From an uncultured Pelagibacteraceae bacterium (GTDB lineage Bacteria > Pseudomonadota > Alphaproteobacteria > Pelagibacterales > Pelagibacteraceae), in the NCBI GenBank assembly GCA_902605035.1, contig CACLBB010000008.1, positions 1 to 64,000 on the forward strand: DNA of 64,000 nucleotides. Reading direction: 5' to 3'. The translations under genes were made by a program, and so were the position numbers. Below are positions 55,301 through 63,658 of this stretch, one piece after another. How positions within the stretch are numbered: position 1 is the first letter of the stretch; each line of letters opens with the position of its first letter. Below the pieces are notes generated by a model that ran no database searches, was not told where the DNA came from, and worked only from the letters and a program-made list of their open reading frames with translations.

Positions 55301-55795
55301 AAAACGATTTTTGAAACAAGATTTAAGTTTTAATACCGTTTTTTCAAAAAACTTCAATTTATTTGCAAAAAACAACTTTCCAAAAAAATCATTATAGTTT
55401 CCAGAAAGTATTATTATATCTTGGTTATTATTGATTAAATCTTCTAACTCACAATATGGATCATCAGATTTTTTATTTTTCAAATAACTTAAAGAGGAAA
55501 GTTTTGTTAAGTTTTTATATCCTGTTTCAGAAGTAGCATATAATGTAATTTTACCTAATAAATTATCGTTCAACAAATTTATTTGGGTTCCAATTATAGG
55601 TTGCGTACCAACTTTACTTATTTTTTCAGCAAATTCTAAAGCACCGCAGAGATTAAAGCTATCTGCTAGTCCTACAGCTTTAATTTTGTTTTTTTTACAA
55701 TAATCAGCTAATTCATCAATTTTTACAGCACCTTCACAAATTGAATACTGAGTATGTATTTTAATATTATTAAATTGTTTATTCTGAGCGAGCAT
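52379..55795 (-). CDS. dnaE: DNA polymerase III alpha subunit
   Basis: 1138 residues, class C polymerase: N-terminal PHP domain (IHTQYSICEGAVKIDELADY), the palm with catalytic aspartates in MPDFDIDFCEEQRD and GPGRGSGAGSLVAYCL, GLFQLESTGMREA, YRPGPMSNIP, YQEQVMQIAQ, and FNKSHAAAYALIAYQTA. The C-terminal region holds an OB fold (VVAGTIMSIQEKKSSKGTPF). It is the replicative polymerase. It overlaps lolD by 17 bases. Confidence 0.97.
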   Translation of the reverse strand: MLAQNKQFNNIKIHTQYSICEGAVKIDELADYCKKNKIKAVGLADSFNLCGALEFAEKISKVGTQPIIGTQINLLNDNLLGKITLYATSETGYKNLTKLSSLSYLKNKKSDDPYCELEDLINNNQDIIILSGNYNDFFGKLFFANKLKFFEKTVLKLKSCFKNRFYIEIQRHSEPHESNYENYLLEISNKHDLPLIAGQEVFYINPEMAEAHDALICIREKDFLENKNRLRYNREHYLKKTEEIEKIFKDIPEALENNYNFPLRFSFKPKKSKPILPSISSNKKVSAEDVLTDQAKIGLNIRLKDFIFKKNINKSKDEIKKIYEDRLLHEIDIISSMNYSSYFLIVSDYIKWAKNNSIPVGPGRGSGAGSLVAYCLDITDLDPIEFDLIFERFLNPDRISMPDFDIDFCEEQRDKVFEYLKSKYKDGVAHIITFGKLKARMALRDVGRVLGLSYGHVDRICKMIPFDPSRPLTLQESIDREPRFKEEIKNNIKVKKLIDLSLKLEGLNRNMATHAAGVVIAGNKLAEQFPLYIDQSSNLILPSTQYDMYSSENAGLVKFDLLGLKTLTVINKTLKRLNLKKINLDITKINLGDEKVYNLLSTGETTGLFQLESTGMREAIKQMKPNKFDDIIALVALYRPGPMSNIPIYNDCKNGGKKPDYIHPTLEKILKPTYGIIIYQEQVMQIAQILGGFTAGEADILRRAMGKKKKAELDKQKERFINGAIKNGINRDVASYVFTKIEPFAQYGFNKSHAAAYALIAYQTAFLKTYYKEDFIASTMSTELTNTSKLREFVEELKRLKIQIIRPSINKCFADFKAEKGKIYYGLGAIKNVGYEAVSNIINEREKNGKFKSIKDFINRVDSKDINKLQLEGLVKSGAFDEFDVDRNKILNSIPKIIQQVKNINDDKLNNQTNLFGENLSSSDDFDYVKSKKWTKKEFLFEEFKSLGFYISDHPLNEYNEIFNQLKIISYNDFLKNSDSEAVVAGTIMSIQEKKSSKGTPFAIIKFSDNTGEFELFLFAEILVDNRDKIRESESFVLTLHKDKLRNDMSQRRINIKKILSLNDLINKPYSKITIELNKNYNLAELKNILRNEGQTEVSLIIYEQNKKIHYNLQKPRKFDFNLLKMIKNKEYVKKITV

Positions 55796-56471
55796 TAGCC
55801 CGTTTTATATTACCCTTTAAAATACTCAACTTATAATCTGCCTTGTTAGCAAGTTCTCTATTGTGAGTTGCAAAAATAACTGTTTTATTTAACTTTTTTA
55901 ATTTCAAAAAATATGAAAATATTTCTAAAGAAGTTTTATAATCTAAATTTCCTGTTGGTTCATCTGCTAAGATTAAATCTGTTTCAGATATTAATGCTCT
56001 AGCGATCGCCACTCTTTGTTGTTCGCCTCCCGACAATTCATTTGGAAAGTGATTAATTCTGTTTGAAATTTTCACGTACTCTAATAATTTTTTTGCTTTT
56101 TCTTTTGAAACTTTAGGTTTTTCTCCTTTTATAATTAAAGGCATTGCCACATTTTCAATTGCAGTAAAATCTGACAGCAAATTATTATCCTGAAATATCA
56201 TTGAAATATTTTTTTGTCTAATTAGATCTTTTTGTTCTTCAGGTAAATCTTTTGAATCTTTATTTTTAAATAGAATATTTCCTTTTGTAGGATGATCTAA
56301 AAACGCTAATAAATGCAAAAATGATGACTTGCCTGAACCAGAGGGTCCTACGAGAGCAATCAAATCTCCACGTTTAATCTTTATATTAACATTGTTAAAT
56401 AAGTTGATATTACCATTTCTATGAGCAAATGTTTTTTTTAAATTTTTTGTTTCTAATAAGTTTTTAGTCAT
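55779..56471 (-). CDS. lolD: Lipoprotein-releasing ABC transporter ATPase
   Basis: 230 residues: Walker A GPSGSGKSS, Q-loop IFQDNNLL, signature LSGGEQQRVAIARAL, Walker B LILADEPTGNLD and switch histidine ATHNREL. All motifs are intact. It powers LolC/E extraction of outer-membrane lipoproteins from the inner membrane. It overlaps the lolC gene by 8 bases, which with dnaE downstream is the alphaproteobacterial order. Confidence 0.93.
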   Translation of the reverse strand: MTKNLLETKNLKKTFAHRNGNINLFNNVNIKIKRGDLIALVGPSGSGKSSFLHLLAFLDHPTKGNILFKNKDSKDLPEEQKDLIRQKNISMIFQDNNLLSDFTAIENVAMPLIIKGEKPKVSKEKAKKLLEYVKISNRINHFPNELSGGEQQRVAIARALISETDLILADEPTGNLDYKTSLEIFSYFLKLKKLNKTVIFATHNRELANKADYKLSILKGNIKRANARSE

Positions 56472-57696
56472 ATTTTAAAGCTTTTAATGTATCCATTTTT
56501 GAAATCTTCATTGCAGGTAGATAAGAGGCTAAGGCCGATATTGTTAGTGAAAATAAAAATATTATTAATGTTGAATATAAGTTTATTTCACTAGGTAATT
56601 GTTCTAAAAAATAAACATCAGATGGAAAAATTTCAAAGTTGAAAATATCAGATAATAAAGATCGAATTTTCTCAATATTTAAAGAAAATATTATACCTAA
56701 AAAAATTCCTGAAATTGAAGCTACAAATCCTATGGTAAACCCCGTTAAAAAAAATGATTTTTTTATCGATTTATTGCTTAATCCTAAGGTCTTTAAAATA
56801 GCTATTTCTTTAGTTTTATTCTTAATCAAAATAGTAAGTCCAGAGATGATATTAAATGCTGCAACTATTAGAATTAAAGTTAGTATAATAAACATAACAT
56901 TTCGCTCAACTTTTAAAGCACTAAAAAAAGATTTATTCAAATCTGACCAAGAATATACGAAATATTTTTCATCCAATTTTTGTATTTGGCTTTTTATAAT
57001 ATCTGCCTTCATAGGTTCTTTAAGATATATTTCAACATTTTGATCATTGTTTTCTTTACCAAATATAGATAAAGCATCATTAATATTTAAAAAAACAAAG
57101 TTTTGATCAAATTCATAAAACCCAGTATTAAAAATCCCTGCTACAAGCAATGTTTCTTGTTTAGGCATTTCTCCAAATGGAGAAGATATAAATGAAGAAG
57201 ACATTAAATTAATTTTATCGCCAACTTTTAAATTAAGATTATAAGATAATTCAACACCAATTAAGGCTGTGTTTTTTTTAAAATTTTCAAGTTCTCCGCT
57301 AGAAATTTTATTTTTAAAAAAATTTAAATCCTTTTGAAAATTAGGATTGATACCTTTTATAATTATTCCTTTGGCACTTCCTTTATTGATTATTATGCCT
57401 TCTCCTGAAAATGTTTTAGTAATTTGAATATTTACAATGCTTTTTTTTAATCTTTTTATAAATTCGTCCTCTATCTTAAATCCATTAGAATCTATAATAA
57501 TATGAGGGTTCAAACCTAATATCTTTTTTGTTAAATCAGTTTTAAAACCGTTCATAACTGACATAACAATAATCAATATCGCTACTCCAAGCATAATTCC
57601 TAAAAAAGAAAAAACAGAAATGACTTTAAGAAAACCCTCTTTTTTCTTAGGACGTAAATTTCTTGTTGAAATTAATCTTTCAGCTGTGCTAAACAA
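56464..57696 (-). CDS. lolC: Lipoprotein-releasing ABC transporter permease (LolC/LolE-like)
   Basis: 410 residues with the FtsX/MacB layout: an N-terminal helix (about 24-48, VISVFSFLGIMLGVAILIIV), a large periplasmic domain (about 50-265), and three C-terminal helices (about 268-295, 315-340, 372-395). The opening SAERLISTRNLRPKKKEG matches LolC/E. Only one such gene is present, so it likely forms a homodimer like LolF-type systems. One base separates it from proS. Confidence 0.92.
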   Translation of the reverse strand: MFSTAERLISTRNLRPKKKEGFLKVISVFSFLGIMLGVAILIIVMSVMNGFKTDLTKKILGLNPHIIIDSNGFKIEDEFIKRLKKSIVNIQITKTFSGEGIIINKGSAKGIIIKGINPNFQKDLNFFKNKISSGELENFKKNTALIGVELSYNLNLKVGDKINLMSSSFISSPFGEMPKQETLLVAGIFNTGFYEFDQNFVFLNINDALSIFGKENNDQNVEIYLKEPMKADIIKSQIQKLDEKYFVYSWSDLNKSFFSALKVERNVMFIILTLILIVAAFNIISGLTILIKNKTKEIAILKTLGLSNKSIKKSFFLTGFTIGFVASISGIFLGIIFSLNIEKIRSLLSDIFNFEIFPSDVYFLEQLPSEINLYSTLIIFLFSLTISALASYLPAMKISKMDTLKALKYD

Positions 57697-57697
57697 T

Positions 57698-59014
57698 TTA
57701 TTTATTTTTAAGTTTTGATTTAATATCTTCCAAACTTAACAATTCACTTTTATAATTAAGTTCTTTAAATTCAATTTTGTCATTAACTGATTTTGAACCT
57801 AATATTATCTGGTAAGGAATACCGATTAAATCATGTTTTTTAAATTTATTTGACATATTTTCATCTACATCGTCTAACAATGCGTCAATATTTTGTTTTT
57901 TTAGATCTTTGTATATTTTCTCAGCTTTTTGGATGTTTTCGTTATTATTTTTACTTATACTTGGGATAATTACTACGTCGAATGGTGAGATAGATTTAGG
58001 CCATTTCATTACATTATTATTAAAGTTTGCTTCTATCGTAGCTCCAACCAACCTTGATACACCTATTCCATAAGAACCCATTTTAACTGCAACTTTTTTT
58101 CCATCTTGTGTGTCGATTAATCCATTTAATGGTTTTGAGTATTTATCACCAAAATAAAAAATATGTCCTACTTCGATACCTTTTGTTTTAATTTGATTTT
58201 CTTTTTTTACTTTTTTTTCAAATTCATTGGAATTAAACTTTTCATCAGTTGCTGCGTACATCAGAGAAAAATCATTTCTCATTTTTTTCAGTGAATTATC
58301 TGAATAATCATAATTATCTAAATTAATTTCAAATATTCTTTTATCTGCATAAATTTGACTTTCACCAGTATCTGCTAAAATTATAAATTCATGAGATAAA
58401 TCTCCTCCTATAGGCCCAGTTTCAGCTGCCATAGGAATTGCTTTTAATCCAAGGCGATTGAAAGTCCTTATGTAAGAATAAAACATTTTGTTGTAAGATT
58501 TTTTTGCCTCATCGTCATTTAAATCAAAAGAGTATGCGTCTTTCATATAAAATTCTCTACATCTCATTACACCGAATCTCGGTCTTATTTCATCTCTAAA
58601 TTTCCATTGTATATGATATAAAATTTGAGGAAGGGACTTGTAAGACTTTATGCTAGATCTAAATATATCGGTTACAAGCTCCTCATTAGTAGGCCCATAA
58701 AGCATTTCTCTTCCTTGTCTATCTTTTATTCTTAGCATCTCTTCTCCATAATCTTCATATCTTCCACTTTCTTTCCATATTTCTGAAGATTGAATAGTTG
58801 GCATTAACATTTCTTGAGCACCGACTAAATTTTGTTCTTCTCTAACAATTTGTTCAATTTTTTTCATAATTTTAAAGCCCATAGGCAGCCAAGAGTAAAT
58901 TCCAGCTGAAGATTGCTTTATCATACCAGTTCTAAGCATTAACTGATGAGACTTTATTTTTGCCTCAGCAGGTACATCTTTAGTAGTTGGTATAAAAAGT
59001 TTAGACAAATACAT
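57698..59014 (-). CDS. proS: Prolyl-tRNA synthetase (short, no editing insert)
   Basis: 438 residues, class II: LMLRTGMIKQSSAGIYSWLP, the GPTNEE motif, motif-2 region KFRDEIRPRFGVMRCREF, MKDAYSFD, and GSYGIGVSR motif 3, then an anticodon-binding domain. The length lacks the roughly 180-residue editing domain of the E. coli enzyme, normal for alphaproteobacteria. Its ATG shares one base with the DUF1467 stop. Confidence 0.95.
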   Translation of the reverse strand: MYLSKLFIPTTKDVPAEAKIKSHQLMLRTGMIKQSSAGIYSWLPMGFKIMKKIEQIVREEQNLVGAQEMLMPTIQSSEIWKESGRYEDYGEEMLRIKDRQGREMLYGPTNEELVTDIFRSSIKSYKSLPQILYHIQWKFRDEIRPRFGVMRCREFYMKDAYSFDLNDDEAKKSYNKMFYSYIRTFNRLGLKAIPMAAETGPIGGDLSHEFIILADTGESQIYADKRIFEINLDNYDYSDNSLKKMRNDFSLMYAATDEKFNSNEFEKKVKKENQIKTKGIEVGHIFYFGDKYSKPLNGLIDTQDGKKVAVKMGSYGIGVSRLVGATIEANFNNNVMKWPKSISPFDVVIIPSISKNNNENIQKAEKIYKDLKKQNIDALLDDVDENMSNKFKKHDLIGIPYQIILGSKSVNDKIEFKELNYKSELLSLEDIKSKLKNK

Positions 59015-59268
59015 TACTGTAAAAAGTTCCTTAAATTTAAGACCCCAATATTTACTAAATAATATATCATAATAAATAATATTGAAGTAATTATAGTAGT
59101 TATTAAAAATTTTTTAGCGATTTTTGGGTTTTTTGGAGCTCCAGGATCTGATCCTTCGAGTGTTTCTTTAAATGTTTTGTTATTAGATTTAATACCTACT
59201 GGTAAAATAGAAAAAAAAACGACCCACCAAATCATTACATAAATAATTATTGATCCAGTTGCACCCAT
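59014..59268 (-). CDS. DUF1467-family small membrane protein
   Basis: 84 residues with two membrane helices (about 6-24 and 53-73). The segments YVMIWWVVFFSILPVGIKS and EGSDPGAPKNP are hallmarks of DUF1467. This family sits between rnj and proS in many alphaproteobacteria; the function is unknown. It shares boundary bases with both neighbours. Confidence 0.9.
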   Translation of the reverse strand: MGATGSIIIYVMIWWVVFFSILPVGIKSNNKTFKETLEGSDPGAPKNPKIAKKFLITTIITSILFIMIYYLVNIGVLNLRNFLQ

Positions 59269-60929
59269 TAAATCCTTGCAATATTTATATTTGTAAAAGG
59301 TTTTTTTCCTATTTTATCTTTTACAATTTTTCTACAATTTTGTTTTATAGTCTCAATTAAATTTTTTTCTTGACTCTTACTTTCTAAAGAAAAAGTTCTA
59401 CAAATATTTAAAATTTCATCCTCTATATCGAAAATAAAATTCTCACTTTCGTCATTTTCGGGTAGTCCTTTAAATGAAATAACAGGTTTTTTTACTTTTC
59501 CATTGTTAGCAATAATAATTGTAATTTCTAAATAACCATTAACAGAGAGATTTTTTCTATCTTTAATTGATTGAGAGTCACCATCCACGCCTAAATTACC
59601 ATCTAAGTATAGTCTTCCAGATGGAGCTTTATCTATTATTTTAGGTTCATTGCCAGGGAGAAGCCTAATTATATCTCCATTTTCTATTAAAAGTGTTTTT
59701 GGAATTTGCATCTCTTTTGCGAATGCCACATGTTCTTTCATGTGTCTGTGCTCTCCATGTACAGGTATAATACATCTTGGTTTTACCCACTTATACATAT
59801 CTTTAAGATCATCTCTGTTTGGGTGTCCGGAAACATGCACAAATGCATTTTCTTCAGTAATTATTTCTATATCATTTTTGACAATTTGATTTTGTAGTTG
59901 GTATAACTTTTTTTCATTACCAGGGATGATTTTCGAAGAAAAAATAACACAATCACCGGACTCTAAAAAAACTTCTTGATGAGTGTTATTTATAATTCTA
60001 TTCATGGCACCCATAACTTCTCCCTGACTCCCAGTAGCTAAATATAAAATCTTATTTTTTGGGATATTTCTTGCATGTTTCGGCTCAATCGGTTCTAGTA
60101 AATTTTCCAAATAACCACACTTCCTCGCAGCCTTGTAAATTCTTTGCATTGACCTTCCAACTAAACATATAGATCTCCCAATATTCTTTGCACAATAAAA
60201 AATTGACTCCATTCTTGCTACATTAGAAGCAAAAGATGTTACCAATATTCTATTAGATTTGGTTTCCATAATTTTTAGTAGACTGTCTCTTACATCGGCC
60301 TCTGAACCAGCTCGTCCGGGATTAAAAATATTTGTAGAGTCACATATCATAGTTATATTTCCTTTATCTCCAATTTCTTTTAATTTTTTTTCATCAATAT
60401 TTCCTCCTATAAGAGGATTAGGATCTATTTTCCAATCTCCAGTGTGTAAAATTGTACCTAGAGGAGTTTTTATACTTAGTCCATTAGGTTCTAAAATCGA
60501 GTGAGTAAGTGTTACAAAGTCAATTTCAAAAGCGCCTAATTTTACATTTCCATTCAGTGGAACAATGTTCAAATATTTTGAAATATCAATTTTTTTCTCT
60601 TTGAATTTTTCTTGAATCAATACAGCAGTAAATGGAGTGGCAAATATTTTACATTTTAGATTAGGCCAAATATGAGCTATTGCTCCAATATGATCCTCGT
60701 GAGCATGAGTCAATACAATCCCCAATAAATCATCTTTTTTGTCTAAAATAAATCCTGGGTCTGGAAAAATTAAATCTATACCTGGAATAGAGTCATCAGC
60801 AAACGTTACTCCAATATCAACAATAATCCATTTTTGATTTTCTTGAGTGCCATAAGCAAATAAGTTCATATTCATTCCTATTTCACCTGAACCACCCAAT
60901 GGACAAAAAATCAATTCCTCTTTACTCAT
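59268..60929 (-). CDS. rnj: Ribonuclease J
   Basis: 553 residues: a metallo-beta-lactamase domain with LTHAHEDHIGAI zinc motif, HTGDWKIDPNP and a beta-CASP insertion (CDSTNIFNPGRAGSE, TSFASNVARM, SGHPNRDDLK, PVHGEHRHM). A short C-terminal domain follows. It degrades and processes RNA from the 5' end. It overlaps coaX by 4 bases. Confidence 0.95.
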   Translation of the reverse strand: MSKEELIFCPLGGSGEIGMNMNLFAYGTQENQKWIIVDIGVTFADDSIPGIDLIFPDPGFILDKKDDLLGIVLTHAHEDHIGAIAHIWPNLKCKIFATPFTAVLIQEKFKEKKIDISKYLNIVPLNGNVKLGAFEIDFVTLTHSILEPNGLSIKTPLGTILHTGDWKIDPNPLIGGNIDEKKLKEIGDKGNITMICDSTNIFNPGRAGSEADVRDSLLKIMETKSNRILVTSFASNVARMESIFYCAKNIGRSICLVGRSMQRIYKAARKCGYLENLLEPIEPKHARNIPKNKILYLATGSQGEVMGAMNRIINNTHQEVFLESGDCVIFSSKIIPGNEKKLYQLQNQIVKNDIEIITEENAFVHVSGHPNRDDLKDMYKWVKPRCIIPVHGEHRHMKEHVAFAKEMQIPKTLLIENGDIIRLLPGNEPKIIDKAPSGRLYLDGNLGVDGDSQSIKDRKNLSVNGYLEITIIIANNGKVKKPVISFKGLPENDESENFIFDIEDEILNICRTFSLESKSQEKNLIETIKQNCRKIVKDKIGKKPFTNINIARI

Positions 60930-61672
60930 ATCAGTTCTTTAAAAATTTTTGCTAGCCCTTTAATTGTTATATTTTGATCAATAATATTCTTTTTGTTAAT
61001 ATACTTGCTAAATATTTTAGCATATCCACCAGTTAAAATAATTTTGTAATTTACTTTAGTCTTAAAAATAATTTTCTTAATAATGTTATTTATTAGACCC
61101 TCGTAACCCCATAGAAATCCAGCGTTTAGAGCTTCGGCTGTATTTTTTCCAAAACTTTTTTGTTTTTTTTTTAGATTAATTAAAGGCAGTAGAGCTGTTG
61201 ATTTATTTAAATTTGAAATAGATAATTTTATACCTGGAGAAATTACTCCACCGACATATACACAATTTTTTAAAATGTCGAATGTTGTAGCAGTTCCAAA
61301 ATCGATTATTAAACAATTTTTATATTTAAGAGATCCTACAGCGTTTGCAATTCTATCAGAACCCAATTGATTATAATTTCTCACCTTTATAGATAATAGT
61401 TTTTTAACATGTAAATCTTTAATTTCAAAAACTTTGAATTTTTTTTGTGAAAAATATCTTTTAAGAATATTAAAAGCTTTAGGTACTACACTTGAAAAAA
61501 CGACATTGTTATTTAAATCTTTATTTAAAAATTTTTTTAGAAAAAATCTTTTGATTTTATCATTAACTATTTTTTTTGTTTCGATAGTATATGAATTTTT
61601 TATTTTATAATTGTTATCTAAAACAGAAAATTTAATTAATGTATTGCCTATATCGCCTACTAAGTAGTTCAT
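60926..61672 (-). CDS. coaX: Type III pantothenate kinase
   Basis: 248 residues with the ASKHA phosphate loop DIGNTLIKF, QLGSDRIANAVG, the catalytic DFGTATTFD, GGVISPGIKLSI and a late ILTGGYAKIFS. It phosphorylates pantothenate to start coenzyme A synthesis. The birA-coaX-rnj order is typical of alphaproteobacteria. Confidence 0.94.
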   Translation of the reverse strand: MNYLVGDIGNTLIKFSVLDNNYKIKNSYTIETKKIVNDKIKRFFLKKFLNKDLNNNVVFSSVVPKAFNILKRYFSQKKFKVFEIKDLHVKKLLSIKVRNYNQLGSDRIANAVGSLKYKNCLIIDFGTATTFDILKNCVYVGGVISPGIKLSISNLNKSTALLPLINLKKKQKSFGKNTAEALNAGFLWGYEGLINNIIKKIIFKTKVNYKIILTGGYAKIFSKYINKKNIIDQNITIKGLAKIFKELI

Positions 61673-61673
61673 T

Positions 61674-62243
61674 TTAATTATTCTTATAAGTTTTTAATAA
61701 ATATGATAATTGTTGTTTTTTTGTTTCATCTATAAATTTTTCATAGTTTTTTTTAATATCCTTTAAAATCTTATTATTATCTAAATTTTTTTTTGAGTGA
61801 TCATTTAAACAAGAAGTTTTGCAACCAGAGATATAAGGTGAAAAGTAAGAGTTTATCCCGACACCAACTATTAAAAAATTTTTTTTTTTAAAACTTATAA
61901 CTTCTTGTAAAATACCGCAAATTTTTTTTTTTTCAATTAGCAAATCGTTTGGCCATTTAATTTTTATCTTTTTATTTATGTATTTTGATATAATCTTTTT
62001 AACCAAAAATGCGTTTAAAGTTGCATAATGTTTAAAATTGATTTTTTTTGGATTAATCTCAAAAAAGATTGAAAAGAAAATATTCCCTTTTTTTGATATC
62101 CATTTTTTTCCCATGGTTCCTCTTCCTTTGGTTTGAATTTTTGATGTGACCATAGTTGGTTTATATAGGTTTTTTTTTATTAGTTGGTGTGCTGTATCAT
62201 TTGTACTTTTTAAAATATTAAATTTTCTTAATTTTAATCTCAT
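61674..62243 (-). CDS. birA: Minimal biotin-protein ligase
   Basis: 189 residues containing only the catalytic domain: KSTNDTAHQLI, the biotinyl-AMP loop KGRGTMGKKWISKKGNIFFS, KWPNDLLIEKKKICGILQE and VGVGINSYF. There is no N-terminal DNA-binding domain, and the sequence ends soon after the central domain, leaving no room for the usual C-terminal SH3-like domain. It attaches biotin to carboxylase carrier proteins. It abuts nuoN by one base. Confidence 0.92.
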   Translation of the reverse strand: MRLKLRKFNILKSTNDTAHQLIKKNLYKPTMVTSKIQTKGRGTMGKKWISKKGNIFFSIFFEINPKKINFKHYATLNAFLVKKIISKYINKKIKIKWPNDLLIEKKKICGILQEVISFKKKNFLIVGVGINSYFSPYISGCKTSCLNDHSKKNLDNNKILKDIKKNYEKFIDETKKQQLSYLLKTYKNN

Positions 62244-63658
62244 TAATTTATAAATAAAGTATTAACAATATTATTCAAAAATGATGGGTATAGAAAAAAA
62301 GTAAGTAATACTGTGCAACTTATCAAAATCGTGACTTTAGCTGTCTTATCTTTCATATCGTCGAAAGTAATTCCACTCTCCTCAAAGTAAATTGTTTTTA
62401 TAATCTTTAGATAATAAAAAGCAGATATAACCGTTGTTAAAAGACCTATAACTGCCAAAGCGTACATTTTTTGTTCAACAACAGAAGCAAAAATATAAAA
62501 TTTAGCAAAAAAACCAGCTAGCGGAGGTATACCTGCTAAAGAAAATAAAATAATTAATAAAGATATAGCTAAAATTGGATGCTTTTTTGAAATACCCGAA
62601 AGATCTGAAATATTTTCTTTATACATTCCATCTTTTCTCATTAAATACAAACATGAGAAAGCTCCAACATTCATTACTACATAAATAGATATATATACGA
62701 CGGAACTCTCGTATCCAGAGGTGGATGCAGTTGCAACTCCAGCAAGAGCATATCCAATATGTCCAATAGAACTATATGCTAATAGTCTTTTTATATTTTT
62801 TTGCACAATAGCTGCAACAGCTCCCAGGATCATTGATGCAACTGAAATAAAAATAATTATCGTTTGCCATTCAAAAATTATATTTGAGAAAGGTACAAAC
62901 ATAAACTTAATTAAAAGTGCTAAACCTGTTGCTTTAGGTACAACAGCAAAAAAACTAGTTATAGAGGTAGGTGCTCCTTCATATACATCTGGTGTCCACA
63001 TATGAAAAGGTACTGCAGAAACTTTAAATGCTAAACCCACTAATATAAATACCATCGCAAATATTGCCCCAGTATTTTCTTTATTGAGTTGCTCAGCAAT
63101 TAATTCAAAATTAGTAGACCCAGTATAACCATACAATAACGAACAACCATACAACAAAAGTCCAGAAGATAGTGCGCTTAAAACAAAATATTTAATTCCA
63201 GACTCAGAAGATCTAGAATTATCTCGATCAATCGATGCTAAAATATAGAGAGCTAAAGATTGAAGCTCAAGACCTAAATAAAATAAAATCAAGTCATTGG
63301 AGCTTAACATAAAAAACATCCCTAAAATTGAAATTAAAATAATAATAGGGTATTCAAACTTATCAATTTTATTTTCAATAATAAATTTTTTTGAAGAATT
63401 TAAAACAAATAAACTAGAAATAAGAATTAAAATTTTAAAAAAATTAGAAAACGAATCTTTTACAAAACTATTTAAAAAGATTTTTTCTACATCATTTGAA
63501 GAGTTTAATATTAAAGCAATTGCGATTAATAAAATTAAAGAAGATGAATTAAAAATCAAATTAAAACTTTTTTTTGTAAAAACTCCAACCATTAAAATAG
63601 AAAATATTGATAAAGTTAAAAAAATTTCAGGTAAAAGAATATTTAAGTTGTTAATCAT
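62243..63658 (-). CDS. nuoN: NADH-quinone oxidoreductase subunit N
   Basis: 471 residues with about 13-14 membrane helices. NuoN motifs: LELQSLALYILAS, SGIKYFVLSALSSGLLLYG, LAFKVSAVPFHMWTPDVYEG (lysine and histidine of the proton path), AYSSIGHIGYALAG, and LSLAGIPPLAGFFAKF. It is an antiporter-like proton-pumping subunit of complex I. It overlaps nuoM by 8 bases. Confidence 0.95.
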   Translation of the reverse strand: MINNLNILLPEIFLTLSIFSILMVGVFTKKSFNLIFNSSSLILLIAIALILNSSNDVEKIFLNSFVKDSFSNFFKILILISSLFVLNSSKKFIIENKIDKFEYPIIILISILGMFFMLSSNDLILFYLGLELQSLALYILASIDRDNSRSSESGIKYFVLSALSSGLLLYGCSLLYGYTGSTNFELIAEQLNKENTGAIFAMVFILVGLAFKVSAVPFHMWTPDVYEGAPTSITSFFAVVPKATGLALLIKFMFVPFSNIIFEWQTIIIFISVASMILGAVAAIVQKNIKRLLAYSSIGHIGYALAGVATASTSGYESSVVYISIYVVMNVGAFSCLYLMRKDGMYKENISDLSGISKKHPILAISLLIILFSLAGIPPLAGFFAKFYIFASVVEQKMYALAVIGLLTTVISAFYYLKIIKTIYFEESGITFDDMKDKTAKVTILISCTVLLTFFLYPSFLNNIVNTLFIN

